From Candidimonas humi (GTDB lineage Bacteria > Pseudomonadota > Gammaproteobacteria > Burkholderiales > Burkholderiaceae_B): 64,000 bases of DNA. The translations under genes were made by a program, and so were the position numbers. Position 1 is the first letter of the stretch, and each line of letters starts with the position of its first letter. A model generated the notes under the pieces. That model was given only the letters and a program-made list of their open reading frames with translations. It did not search any database and had not been told where the DNA came from. Below, piece by piece: positions 1-8,147 of this stretch. The stretch lies in assembly GCF_019166065.1 (NCBI RefSeq), contig NZ_JAHTBN010000004.1, positions 415,145 through 479,144 of the forward strand, in the 5' to 3' direction.

Positions 1-694
1 CGACCGTGCCGTTCCAGCGGTGGTCGAAGTTGGTCTTATAGTCCAGCGCCGTCATGGCCAGCGCCAGCCGGCCGCGATCGTCGAACACCGGCGCGGCGAA
101 TGCGCTCATGCCGTCCATGAAATCCCCTTCGGCCCGGGCCAGGCCGCGCTTGCGCACCTGGTCGACGGTTTCCCGATTGCTTTCCCTGCGGTCCAGGCTT
201 GCCGCCGATTCCTGGTAGACGTCGAGGGCCGCCTGGTCCATGAAGGCGGCGAACACGCGTCCGGTCGCCGAACGATACAGGGGAAAAACGGAGCCCAGGC
301 CGACATTGACCATCACCGGCCGGTTCGGCTGTTCCCAGCGCACTACCGTGGGGCCGAAGGTGCCCCAGACCGAAATGGCCACCGTATGGCCTATCGCGGC
401 ACATAGCCGCGTGGCCTCTTGCGTGGCCAGCGAGATGGGCTCGATGGTCGCCAGGCAGGAAAGGCTGAACTCCAGCGCCACGGATCCCAGCCCATACAAG
501 CCGGTTTCGGGATCTTGTGCGATGAAGCCCCTGCGCATGAAGCTCACGAGATAGCGGTGCGCCTTGCTCGGGGCGATTCCCGCCTTGTCCGCCAGGTCGG
601 TCAGCTTCATGGGGCGCCGGTTGTGCGCCACCAGCAGCATTAAATCCAGGCCGTTTTCGACGGACTGTACGCCCGCTTGCGCGTGTTTGCCCAT
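1..694 (-). CDS. IclR-family transcriptional regulator (3' end outside window)
   Basis: The frame stays open from an ATG at 694 to the left edge, giving about 231 residues of an incomplete protein. Residues about 10-65 form a winged helix-turn-helix (KLTDLADKAGIAPSKAHRYL) followed by the wing, as in IclR regulators. The rest resembles the IclR effector domain, with the typical RSATGRVFAAF stretch. Such proteins bind aromatic or organic acids and control adjacent catabolic genes. It is divergent from the acyl-CoA synthetase operon that starts at 860, with 165 bp between them, so it is probably that operon's regulator (inference). The family call is strong; the effector is unknown. Confidence 0.88.
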   Translation of the reverse strand, partial: MGKHAQAGVQSVENGLDLMLLVAHNRRPMKLTDLADKAGIAPSKAHRYLVSFMRRGFIAQDPETGLYGLGSVALEFSLSCLATIEPISLATQEATRLCAAIGHTVAISVWGTFGPTVVRWEQPNRPVMVNVGLGSVFPLYRSATGRVFAAFMDQAALDVYQESAASLDRRESNRETVDQVRKRGLARAEGDFMDGMSAFAAPVFDDRGRLALAMTALDYKTNFDHRWNGTV

Positions 695-761
695 TTTGCG
701 GTTTCCCGTGCCCTTGCCGTAGTGCGAGGTGAATGATGTTGCGAATAAAAACCAGACTGTA

Positions 762-777
762 CCCCGGCCGGCCGGGG
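762..777. repeat. 16-bp perfect GC palindrome in divergent promoter region
   Basis: CCCCGGCCGGCCGGGG is a perfect inverted repeat in the gap between the IclR gene and the acyl-CoA synthetase gene. It lies just upstream of the -35 box at 790. It could be a protein-binding site or a hairpin in the IclR leader. Its pure G/C content makes a chance palindrome more likely than usual. Confidence 0.4.
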
Positions 778-789
778 CAGGCAAAGAAA

Positions 790-819
790 TTGACACTGCT
801 TCGCCACGAAGTTTATGAT
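790..819 (+). promoter_or_regulatory. sigma70-type promoter of the acyl-CoA operon
   Basis: A consensus -35 box TTGACA (790-795) is followed after 18 bp by the -10 box TATGAT (814-819). The predicted transcript starts near 826. This excludes the upstream ATG at 815, which lies inside the -10 box, and supports translation from the ATG at 860. It is one of the clearest promoters in the window. Confidence 0.72.
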
Positions 820-826
820 TAGTGAA

Positions 827-842
827 AATAATTTCTATTATT
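827..842. promoter_or_regulatory. candidate IclR operator at +1
   Basis: AATAAT-TTCT-ATTATT is a perfect inverted repeat with 6-bp arms in an AT-rich patch. It covers the predicted transcription start, a position where a bound repressor would block transcription. The divergent IclR gene is the obvious candidate to bind it. Assignment is by position only. Confidence 0.45.
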
Positions 843-859
843 CAAAAAAAGGCGGGGAC

Positions 860-2530
860 ATGCTGACAGGAGACATGCTGCGGCGTTCGGCGCAACGCTT
901 TCCGAAAAAGCCGGCCATCATTTTTCGCGGCCCGGGCGGGCGGCGCGTCGTCGACTATGCTGAACTCGACGCGCAATCCAATCGCGTGGCGCATGCGCTG
1001 ATCGCGCTGGGCCTGCCTGCGCAAGCCAAGGTGTCCATGCTGGCGCGCAACTTGCCCGAATACGGGGCGGTGTTCTTCGGCGCCGCGCGCAGCGGCTGCG
1101 TGCTGAACAATGCCTCTGTCCTGTATGCTCCGGACGAGCTTGCCTGGACGCTGAACAAATCCGACACCGAGGTGCTGATCTTCGACGCGGCCCTGGCCGA
1201 GAAAGTGCACGCCGTGCGCGCGTCCTGCCCGCGCATACGTCTTTATGTCGAGATAGGCGGGGGCGCCGCGGCGGGCGCAGCCGGGGCCTCGGCTGCGCCC
1301 GGTCCTGCCGGCCGCGGCCCGTCCAGCGGCAGTCCGACCGAGCGCGGCCCTACCGAGCGCGGCCCGACCGATCTCGCCTCGCCTGGTTCTGCCGCCACGC
1401 TGGCCTGGGGCGATTTCCTCGCGGGCCGGCCGGATACGCTTCCCGACATCGTCCTGGACGAGGACGCCCCTTTCTGTATGACTTACACCGGCGGCACGAC
1501 CGGGCGCCCGAAAGGGGTGCTGGCCAGCCATCGGGCCCGGGCCGTCACGGCGCACACGGTCATGGTGGAAGAAGACATCGGCCCGCGCGATATCGTCGCC
1601 ATCGTCACGCCCATGTTCCATGTGGCGGCCTTGAACATCATGTTCCAGCCCGCCGTGCTGGCCGGGGCAAGCTGCGTCTTCGTCACCCCGTGGTCGCCCG
1701 AAGCATTCATGCAGGCCGTCGAGCAGGAAGGCATTACCGCCACGTTTATGGTGCCTACCCAGGCCAATACGCTGGCCACCCATCCCGACCTGGATACCGC
1801 CAGGCTGCATAGCTGGACCAAGCTGTCGTTTGCCGGCGCGCCCATGCCCGACTGGGTGCAGGCCGAACTGACACGGCGCCTGCCAGGCCTGCGCCTGACG
1901 CAGATCTACGGCCAGTCCGAAGTGGGCGTCATCGCCGCGCTGCCCTGGTACTGCCTACCGGACAAACTCGGGGCCGTGGGCCGCCAGCCCTACAACGTCG
2001 ACGTGGCGGTGCTGCGGCCCGACGGCAGCCCCGCCGCACCCGGGGAATTAGGAGAAGTGGCCTCGCGCGGCGAAAACCTCATGCTGGGCTATTACAACGA
2101 ACCGGAACAGACCGAGGCGTTCTTCAGGCTGGGCAAGGGCTGGGGGCTGACGGGCGATATAGGCGTGTCCGATGCCGATGGTTTCATCACGTTGGTGGAC
2201 CGCGCCAAGGACATGCTTATTTCGGGCGGGGAAAATGTCTACCCCAAAGAAATCGAAGACGCCATCTACCAGTTGCCCGAGGTGGCCGAGTGTGCGGTGT
2301 TCGGCATTCCCCACGAGAAGTGGGGCGAAGTGCCGGCGGCGTATATTTTGCTCAAGCCCGGCCGCAGCCTCGACGAGGCCGCGGTGCTGGCCCAGTGCGA
2401 AGCATGCCTGGCCAGGCTGAAGCGCCCGCGCCTCGTACGCTTTGTTTCTTCCTTCCCCAAGACGCCAATAGGCAAGATCCAGAAAAACCTCTTGAAAGAA
2501 CCCTACTGGCAAGACCGCAAGAAAATCTGA
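860..2530 (+). CDS. AMP-dependent acyl-CoA synthetase/ligase
   Basis: A 556-residue member of the adenylate-forming ANL superfamily, which activates a carboxylic acid to its acyl-CoA with ATP. The phosphate-binding loop [11 protein letters not shown] is near residue 209, [11 protein letters not shown] near 457, and the C-terminal catalytic lysine in PIGKIQK near 539. The ATG at 860 follows GGCGGGG and lies downstream of the predicted transcription start. An alternative ATG is at 875. Residues about 131-177 form a Gly/Ala/Pro-rich stretch with ERGPT repeats that the family core does not need. The downstream enoyl-CoA hydratase and SDR imply that it starts a short CoA-thioester degradation pathway. 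The substrate cannot be read from sequence. Confidence 0.9.
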   Translation: MLTGDMLRRSAQRFPKKPAIIFRGPGGRRVVDYAELDAQSNRVAHALIALGLPAQAKVSMLARNLPEYGAVFFGAARSGCVLNNASVLYAPDELAWTLNKSDTEVLIFDAALAEKVHAVRASCPRIRLYVEIGGGAAAGAAGASAAPGPAGRGPSSGSPTERGPTERGPTDLASPGSAATLAWGDFLAGRPDTLPDIVLDEDAPFCMTYTGGTTGRPKGVLASHRARAVTAHTVMVEEDIGPRDIVAIVTPMFHVAALNIMFQPAVLAGASCVFVTPWSPEAFMQAVEQEGITATFMVPTQANTLATHPDLDTARLHSWTKLSFAGAPMPDWVQAELTRRLPGLRLTQIYGQSEVGVIAALPWYCLPDKLGAVGRQPYNVDVAVLRPDGSPAAPGELGEVASRGENLMLGYYNEPEQTEAFFRLGKGWGLTGDIGVSDADGFITLVDRAKDMLISGGENVYPKEIEDAIYQLPEVAECAVFGIPHEKWGEVPAAYILLKPGRSLDEAAVLAQCEACLARLKRPRLVRFVSSFPKTPIGKIQKNLLKEPYWQDRKKI

Positions 2531-2544
2531 ATCCAGGAATGCAT

Positions 2545-3372
2545 ATGGCCAATCCCGCACCTTACCAGCACTACACGTCGCTGGCGCTCGCGCGCCACGA
2601 ACACGGCGTGCTCGAGATCATCATGGGCGCTTCCCAAAGCGCCAACAAGAAGCTCTCGACCGCCGATCACAATATGCATCGCGAACTGTCGACCATCTGG
2701 ACCGATATCGACCGCGACCCCGAAACCCGGGTGGCCATCATCCACGGCGAAGGCAAGGGGTTTTCCGCCGGCGGCGATCTCGGCCTGGTGCAGGACATGG
2801 CCGACGACTTCAATGTGCGCACCCGTGTGTGGCGCGAGGCGCGCGACCTGGTGTATGGCGTAATCAATTGCTCCAAGCCGGTGGTGTCGGCCATGCATGG
2901 GCCGGCGGTGGGCGCCGGGCTGGTGGCCGGCCTGCTGGCCGACGTGTCGATCGCCGCCCGCAATGCGCGCATCATCGACGGCCACACCCGGCTCGGGGTG
3001 GCCGCGGGCGATCATGCCGCGATCGTCTGGCCCCTGCTGTGCGGCATGGCCAAGGCCAAGTATTACCTGCTGCTGTGCGAGGCGGTCTCGGGCGAAGAGG
3101 CGGAACGTATCGGCCTGGTATCGCTGACGGTGGACGAAGCGGACTTGCTGCCCAAGGCCTTCGAAGTGGCAGGGCGCCTGGCTCAGGGCTCGCAGAGCGC
3201 CATACGCTGGACCAAGTACGCGCTGAACAACTGGCTGCGCATGGCCGGACCCAATTTCGACACCTCGCTGGCGCTGGAATTCATGGGATTCGCCGGGCCC
3301 GACGTGCGGGAAGGCATCGATTCGCTGCGCCAGCGGCGTGCTCCGGGCTTCGACCCGCGATCGCCTTTTTAG
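2545..3372 (+). CDS. enoyl-CoA hydratase/isomerase family protein
   Basis: A 275-residue crotonase-fold protein. It shows the oxyanion-hole segment [11 protein letters not shown] and the second loop [17 protein letters not shown] near residue 117. Crotonases hydrate or isomerise acyl-CoA esters. I chose the ATG at 2545 because AGGA at 2534-2537 is 7 bp upstream; the ATG at 2539 would be too close to it. It starts 14 bp after the acyl-CoA synthetase stop, so the two are co-transcribed. The reaction (hydratase, isomerase or hydrolase) cannot be settled from sequence alone. Confidence 0.87.
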   Translation: MANPAPYQHYTSLALARHEHGVLEIIMGASQSANKKLSTADHNMHRELSTIWTDIDRDPETRVAIIHGEGKGFSAGGDLGLVQDMADDFNVRTRVWREARDLVYGVINCSKPVVSAMHGPAVGAGLVAGLLADVSIAARNARIIDGHTRLGVAAGDHAAIVWPLLCGMAKAKYYLLLCEAVSGEEAERIGLVSLTVDEADLLPKAFEVAGRLAQGSQSAIRWTKYALNNWLRMAGPNFDTSLALEFMGFAGPDVREGIDSLRQRRAPGFDPRSPF

Positions 3373-3433
3373 TTTTTTGCGCTTGCCGGCGGGCCTCGGG
3401 GCCGCGCCCGCGCAGGGGCTGAAGGAGAACGAT

Positions 3434-4207
3434 ATGGATCTCGGTCTGGACGGCCGCAATGCGCTGGTGCTGGGAGGCACGCGGGGCCTGGGTTGGGCGT
3501 GCGCGCAGGCGCTTGCGCAGGCCGGCGTGCGGGTCGTCGTCAACGGGCGCGATGCCGCACACGGCGAACAGGCGGCCCGGCAGTTGCCCGGCGGCCGCTA
3601 TGTGGCCGGCGACATCGGCGACGAAGCGCAACGCAATGCCCTGATAGCAGCAGTCCAGTCGATTGCCTCGCCCGACATCGTCGTCACCAACGCCGGCGGA
3701 CCGGCGGCCGCGCCGTTCGAAGAGACCGACGTCGCGGCATGGCGCCGCAGCTACGAAACCAATGTGCTGGGGCCCATGGAAGTCGTGCGGGCCCTGCTGC
3801 CTGCGATGCGCGAGCGCGGGTTCGGCCGCATCATCAATATCACTTCGTTCGTGGTCAAAGAACTGTATCCGAACATGGCGCTCTCCAACAGCCTGCGCAT
3901 AGGCTTGACCGGCGCCATGGGGTCGCTGGCGCGCGAGGTGGCGGCCGCGGGCATTACCGTGAATGGATTGCTGCCGGGGCTGATGGATACGGGCGCGCTG
4001 CAACGGGTCATCAGCGACCGGGCGGCGCGCTATCACGCGAGCGAGGACGAAGTGCGTGCCGAAATGGCTCGCAGTATTCCCGTCGGACGCCTGGGCACGG
4101 GCAAGGACTTCGGCGCCTTGTGCGCTTTCCTGTCCTCGCCGCTCGCGTCCTACGTCACGGGCCAGAATATCTGCGTGGACGGCGGCCTGGCCCGCAGCCC
4201 GATCTAG
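3434..4207 (+). CDS. atypical short-chain dehydrogenase/reductase (3-ketoacyl reductase-like)
   Basis: A 257-residue Rossmann-fold SDR. The nucleotide-binding GGTRGLG is near residue 14, followed by TNAGGPAAAPF and a typical C-terminus VTGQNICVDGG. The start follows GAAGGAG. Aligned on the conserved segment IGLTGAMGSLAREV, the catalytic Tyr-x3-Lys is replaced: Met stands for Tyr and Asn for Lys in MALSNSLRIG. The NAGG-P and ALSN-type motifs match a known FabG-like SDR subgroup that lacks the classical pair, so this is probably lineage-specific rather than damage. It is the third gene of the acyl-CoA operon, where it would be expected to act on a hydroxyacyl- or oxoacyl-CoA, if it is catalytic. 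Confidence 0.85.
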   Translation: MDLGLDGRNALVLGGTRGLGWACAQALAQAGVRVVVNGRDAAHGEQAARQLPGGRYVAGDIGDEAQRNALIAAVQSIASPDIVVTNAGGPAAAPFEETDVAAWRRSYETNVLGPMEVVRALLPAMRERGFGRIINITSFVVKELYPNMALSNSLRIGLTGAMGSLAREVAAAGITVNGLLPGLMDTGALQRVISDRAARYHASEDEVRAEMARSIPVGRLGTGKDFGALCAFLSSPLASYVTGQNICVDGGLARSPI

Positions 4208-4666
4208 AACCCCGCGGCACAAGGGCCCGATGTGCACGGACTGGGCCTGGAACAGGCGCAGGGCCTGATGCTGACGACCGCCTTTTATTGGGACCGCAAC
4301 GAAGAGACACGTATATGGTCGCGCCGCTATTACGAGCGCATGAAGAAGATGCCCACCGCCATCCAGGCGGCCAACTATTCCTCGACCATGCATTATCTGA
4401 AGGCGGTGCAGGCCGCCGGCACCGACGAAGCCGGGGCGGTCATGAAGCAAATGAAGGCAAGCAAAGTGGATGATTTCTTTGCTCATGGCGGCGTGATACG
4501 GGCCGACGGCCGCATGGTGCATGACATGTACCTGGCGCAGGTCAAGACCCCCGCGCAGTCCCGCTATCCTTGGGACTACTACAAGATACTGGCCACGATA
4601 CCGGGTGCGGAAGCCTTTCAGCCTTTATCCGAATCCGCCTGCCCGGCAGTGCCCCATGCCGGATAG
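4208..4666 (+). pseudogene. 3' remnant of a branched-chain amino-acid-type ABC solute-binding protein
   Basis: The frame begins directly after the SDR stop and encodes only the C-terminal part of a LivK-like periplasmic binding protein (Peripla_BP_6). Recognisable stretches are GLEQAQGLMLTTAFYWD, YSSTMHYLKA and SRYPWDYYKILATIPG. About two thirds of a normal 380-420 residue protein, including the signal peptide, is missing. A GTG at 4232 could initiate translation but lacks a good ribosome-binding site. The first codons after the SDR stop lie in the SDR's own frame, consistent with a deletion joining the two genes. I infer a decayed uptake gene for the substrate of this catabolic cluster. Confidence 0.75.
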
Positions 4667-4682
4667 TGTCCGGTGGCCAACT

Positions 4683-4725
4683 GAGGCGCGCGCTTCTTCG
4701 AGACCGAAGCATGCGCACGCGCCTC
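4683..4725. terminator. putative bidirectional hairpin between convergent genes
   Basis: GAGGCGCG (4683-4690) pairs with CGCGCCTC (4718-4725), and the inner GCTTC (4692-4696) pairs with GAAGC (4706-4710). The stem lies between the binding-protein remnant and the convergent DUF2214 gene and overlaps the latter's stop codon. There is no U-run, so termination efficiency is uncertain. Confidence 0.4.
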
Positions 4726-5176
4726 AATGCAGGCTGCCGACGCCGTGCGCCATGAGCGAGGCGCACAGCACCAGCAGCGCTACCCCTGCGAGCTCCAGCC
4801 GCAGTGTGGTGCGCAGCGACCCCAGTGTCTGCGCCTCGATCCGCGGCGCGGCGCCGGCCTTGACGGCGCGATGCCAGGACGAGAACTTCAGGGTGGGATA
4901 GATGGACAGGACGCCGACCAGCACGAACAGCGCCAGCTTGGCCAGGAATGCTGCGTTGAAAAAATAATAGGCGGCGCCTTTTTCGAAATAGAAGACGCGC
5001 AGCAGGCCGGCGGCCGCGACCAGGGTTGCAGAAACGCCATAGACCGCGTCGGCGACCCGCAGCCGGCGTATCACGCCGGCGGAAATCTCCTGGCCGAGCA
5101 GCGCCAGTTGCGCCGACAATGCGCCTACCAGGGCAAATGCGGCGATGAAATGCAGGAACGCGAACAAAGAGCTCAT
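4724..5176 (-). CDS. DUF2214 family inner-membrane protein
   Basis: A 150-residue protein with about four hydrophobic helices: FAFLHFIAAFALVGAL, a second around AVYGVSATLVAAAGLL, a third FLAKLALFVLVGVL, and a C-terminal LAGVALLVLCASLMAHG. This matches the DUF2214 family, whose function is unknown. I chose the ATG at 5176 because the membrane domain starts there; an upstream ATG adds 18 charged residues not expected in the family. It is divergent from the TetR gene, and the paired palindromes between them suggest that TetR regulates it. Confidence 0.75.
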   Translation of the reverse strand: MSSLFAFLHFIAAFALVGALSAQLALLGQEISAGVIRRLRVADAVYGVSATLVAAAGLLRVFYFEKGAAYYFFNAAFLAKLALFVLVGVLSIYPTLKFSSWHRAVKAGAAPRIEAQTLGSLRTTLRLELAGVALLVLCASLMAHGVGSLH

Positions 5177-5260
5177 GGGGGATCGATCCTCTTTCCGTGG
5201 TGTAGGCATGTGTGGCGGCGTTATGCGCACAAATGGGGTACATGAAATTCATGCGGCATA

Positions 5261-5322
5261 ATGTGTACGCTGTCCACTAAACTGGAAAGAAATGTAGCAC
5301 ATATAATGGACAGCGTACACAT
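5261..5322. promoter_or_regulatory. paired TetR operators in divergent promoter region
   Basis: ATGTGTACGCTGTCCA (5261-5276) recurs as its exact reverse complement at 5307-5322, 30 bp apart. Within each 16-bp arm is a short palindrome of the form TGnACnnnGTnCA, typical of TetR-dimer sites. A perfect -10 box TATAAT lies at 5302-5307 and touches the second arm, so a bound dimer would block the TetR promoter. The first arm is placed to control the divergent DUF2214 gene. Binding by the adjacent TetR protein is inferred. Confidence 0.75.
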
Positions 5323-5373
5323 ATGCCTGGAGCCGAGGTCGGAGCCGGGCCTGGAAAGCGAGCCGGAGCCAGG

Positions 5374-6024
5374 ATGCAAAGCAAGAAAAAGACAGAAGAG
5401 CCGCCGCCGCGCGATACCTATCGCCACGGCGACTTGCGGCGGGCCTTGCTGGAAGCGGGCATTGCGCTGGCGCGCGCTGCGGGGCCCGATGCCGTGGTGC
5501 TGCGCGAGGCGACGCGCAGGGCCGGTGTGGTGCCCAATGCGGCCTATCGGCATTTCGCCAGCCGCGAAGACTTGTTCCAGGCTGTGCGGGCGGCCGCCTT
5601 GTCCGAGCTGGCCATCGTCATGGAGCGCGAGATCGCCAGGATTCCGGCCAGCCTGCCGCCGGTCGAGGCGGCGCGTGCGCGCCTGCGCGCGGTCGGGCGG
5701 GGCTATCTGAAATTCGCGCGTTCCGAGCCGGGCCTGTTCCATACGGCATTTTCCGGCCCCGAAGAAGTGGAGGGCGACACCGATACGGCCAAGGCCGGCC
5801 GCAGCGGCATGAATCCGTTTCAACTGCTGGGTGCGGCGCTGGACGAGCTGTCGAACTGCGGGGCACTGCCCGCCGAGCGGCGGCAGGGGGCCGAATACCT
5901 GGCCTGGTCCGCAGTCCATGGGCTGGCGCTGCTGGTGGCCGACGGCCCCTTGCGCAATGCTTCGGCCACGCAAAGAAACGCCATTGCCGAGCGCCTGCTG
6001 GACATGGTGGAGAAGGGGATCTAG
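5374..6024 (+). CDS. TetR-family transcriptional regulator
   Basis: A 216-residue repressor. The helix-turn-helix is near the N-terminus (LREATRRAGVVPNAAYRHF), preceded by YRHGDLRRALLEAGIAL. The rest is a helical ligand-binding domain of the WHG type (AWSAVHGLALLVADGP). I prefer the ATG at 5374, with GGAG upstream, over the in-frame ATG at 5323, which is only about 10 nt from the start predicted by the -10 box at 5302. The ligand is unknown. It probably regulates itself and the divergent DUF2214 gene. Confidence 0.88.
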   Translation: MQSKKKTEEPPPRDTYRHGDLRRALLEAGIALARAAGPDAVVLREATRRAGVVPNAAYRHFASREDLFQAVRAAALSELAIVMEREIARIPASLPPVEAARARLRAVGRGYLKFARSEPGLFHTAFSGPEEVEGDTDTAKAGRSGMNPFQLLGAALDELSNCGALPAERRQGAEYLAWSAVHGLALLVADGPLRNASATQRNAIAERLLDMVEKGI

Positions 6025-6118
6025 AGGCCGGGTTTCGATGACCGCGTGCAAGTCCGGGCGTGCCCATGCCCGCATGGCGGCGCAGCAACCCAGGCAGCAA
6101 TGCCTAAGACTGAGTGCA

Positions 6119-6210
<92 letters not shown>

Positions 6211-6214
<4 letters not shown>

Positions 6215-6879
6215 GCCGTCGGGCTTTCCCGCGCCACGTCGCTCATGAAGTCTGCGCCGCGCAGAGGAGACGCCTGTTCCAGCCATCTGGGATAGGTGAG
6301 GCGGAAGTCGGCGGCAATTTGTTCCAGGGGCATGTCGTCGAAGGCGCCGCGTTGCCGGATGTATTCCATGTGGCGGTTGCCGGCCCGGTCATAGGGGTGG
6401 TAGATGGAATCTTGCGTGCCGTCGAATTCCAGGGGTAGCAGGCCGAAGCGATCGCACAGCTCGATATTGAAGGCCGGCGTGGCCTTGCGCCAGGCGCCGT
6501 CGAGCAGGATGTCGGTATAGCCATGCCAGATGAAGACATCGCCGTCCATGGTCTGGCGCATGCGTTCGGTGCTCATGTGGTTGCGCACGTCGGCATAGCC
6601 GACCCGGGCGGGTATGCCGGCGGCCCGGCACGCCGCGGCCAGCAGCGCGGCCTTGGGCACGCACCAGCCGTAGCCCTGCGCCAGCACCGAGCTGGCGCGC
6701 ATGCCGGCAGGGGACAGATCGATGCGATAAGGATCGTAGCGGAAGCCGTCGCGCACCGCGTAGTACAACGCCACGGCGGTCTGTTTGTCGTTATCACGCA
6801 GGTGGCGGCGCGCAAAGGCCTGCACGTCCGGGTGGTCGCTGTCGATCAGGGCGGTGGGGGCGAGAGAGGGATTCTGCAT
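6211..6879 (-). CDS. transglutaminase-like (papain-fold) protein
   Basis: A 222-residue protein with a transglutaminase-core signature. The catalytic Cys lies in GYGWCVPKAALLAAACR, followed by the AGIPARVGYADVRNH segment and a His in FIWHGYTDILLDG; the last Asp may complete a triad. Members of this family are cysteine hydrolases or transamidases, and the substrate is unknown here. No signal peptide is evident, so it is probably cytoplasmic. The stop codon is formed by the adjacent tandem repeat at 6120-6214. It is a single-gene unit between the TetR gene and the antitoxin gene. Confidence 0.82.
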
Positions 6880-6975
6880 GGCAAGACTCGGGAAGCCGGC
6901 AGCCCGGCGGCAATGGGAGACGCGTAACGATTAGTACGCGATCGGCGTCATTCGATCGATTTCCGGCTCACGGCA

Positions 6976-7275
6976 TCAGGCCGGTATTTCATCATACCGA
7001 TGAATGCGCGCGAGCACATCGGCCATGGCCGACTTGGCTCGTTCCGTATCGTAGCGGGCCTGCCCGCGCAGCCAGTAGCCGTCCGACAAGCCGAAATAAC
7101 GGCACAGGCGCAAGTCGGTGTCGGCAGTCACTGCGCGCTTCCCGTGGACGATTTCATTGATCCGGCGCGGGGGTACTTCAATGGCCTTGGCCAGCGCGTA
7201 TTGGCTGATGGCCAGCGGCTTCAGGAATTCTTCCAGCAGGATTTCCCCTGGATGGATAAGTGGCAAGTCTTGCAT
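6976..7275 (-). CDS. higA: HigA/VapI-type antitoxin, XRE family (orphan)
   Basis: A 99-residue helix-turn-helix protein with the HigA hallmark start LIHPGEILLEEFLKPL and the HTH ISQYALAKAIEVPPRRINEI. An AAGGAG ribosome-binding site lies just upstream of the ATG. HigA-type proteins normally neutralise a HigB RNase encoded directly upstream. Here xthA occupies that place, and no toxin ORF is present, only a possible 8-codon scrap (see 7292-7315). It may survive as a stand-alone DNA-binding protein. Confidence 0.85.
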   Translation of the reverse strand: MQDLPLIHPGEILLEEFLKPLAISQYALAKAIEVPPRRINEIVHGKRAVTADTDLRLCRYFGLSDGYWLRGQARYDTERAKSAMADVLARIHRYDEIPA

Positions 7276-7291
7276 GACAGGCTCCTTGTCT

Positions 7292-7315
7292 GTGGTAATC
7301 CACGTTCTCCACATC
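7292..7315 (-). pseudogene. possible C-terminal remnant of a HigB toxin gene
   Basis: Between the xthA stop and the antitoxin start, the minus strand reads DVENVDYH. This resembles the D-V-E-x-V-D-Y-H ending common in RelE-like HigB toxins, and it sits where the end of higB would be. Only eight codons match, and the frame continues without a stop, so chance similarity cannot be excluded. Confidence 0.35.
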
Positions 7316-7317
7316 CG

Positions 7318-8109
7318 CTACAGCACCGCCTCGTAGTCGATGGTCAGCGGCGCGTGGTCGCTGAAGCGCTCGTCCTTGTAGATCGATGCGGCGCTGGCGC
7401 GGGCGGCGATACCGGGCGTGGCGACGTGATAGTCGATGCGCCACCCGACGTTCTTGGCCCAGGCCTGGCCGCGATTGCTCCACCAGGTGTAGGCCTCGCC
7501 GGTGGTGTCCGGATGCAGCTTGCGGTAGACGTCGACCCAGCCCATGTCGCCCAGCACCTTGCCGAGCCAGGCGCGTTCCTCGGGCAGGAAGCCGCTGTTC
7601 TTCATATTGCCCTTCCAGTTCTTCAGGTCGATTTCCTGGTGGGCGATGTTCCAGTCGCCGCAGACGATGAATTCGCGGCCAGTCTTGCGGTTTTCCCGCA
7701 TCAGGGCGTCGAGCCAGGGGGCGAAGTGGTCCAGGAAGCGGTATTTGGCCTGCTGGCGTTCGTCGCCGCTGGATCCCGAAGGCAGGTAGGCGCTGATTAC
7801 GCTCAGGTCCTTCCAGTCGGCGCGGATGATGCGGCCTTCGCCATCGAATTCCTCGTTCTGCATGCCGTCGACCAGGGTTTCGGCCGGCCGGGCCATGTAC
7901 AGGCCGACACCGCTATAGCCCTTTTTCTGCGCATGGTTGAAGTGGCCGGTGTAGCCCGCGGGGTGCAGCAGCTCGTCGCTGAGGTCGTCGGCGTGGATCT
8001 TGATTTCTTGCAGGCACACTACATCCGCGCCCTGGGCGGCGAGCCAGGCGGGTAGGCCCTTGCGGAAGGCCGACCGGATGCCGTTGACATTGAGCGAAAC
8101 GATGCGCAT
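7318..8109 (-). CDS. xthA: exodeoxyribonuclease III
   Basis: A 263-residue enzyme, full length for the family. It acts as an AP endonuclease and 3'-5' exonuclease in base-excision repair. Conserved blocks are SLNVNGIRSAFRKGL at the N-terminus, LQEIK with the metal-binding Glu, the GDWNIAHQEIDLKN block with catalytic Asp and Asn, and the terminal RIDYHVATPG and SDHAPLTIDYE with the catalytic His. It is cytoplasmic. It lies just downstream of pyrE on the same strand and could be co-transcribed with it. Confidence 0.95.
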   Translation of the reverse strand: MRIVSLNVNGIRSAFRKGLPAWLAAQGADVVCLQEIKIHADDLSDELLHPAGYTGHFNHAQKKGYSGVGLYMARPAETLVDGMQNEEFDGEGRIIRADWKDLSVISAYLPSGSSGDERQQAKYRFLDHFAPWLDALMRENRKTGREFIVCGDWNIAHQEIDLKNWKGNMKNSGFLPEERAWLGKVLGDMGWVDVYRKLHPDTTGEAYTWWSNRGQAWAKNVGWRIDYHVATPGIAARASAASIYKDERFSDHAPLTIDYEAVL

Positions 8110-8147
8110 GGGATGGGTTCCTTGGGTTGTGGGCCGGACAGGGATGC

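Noticed and set aside
2290..2544. N-terminal extension of the enoyl-CoA hydratase inside the synthetase gene
   Set aside because: The frame is open only by chance; the ribosome-binding site and family homology begin at 2545.
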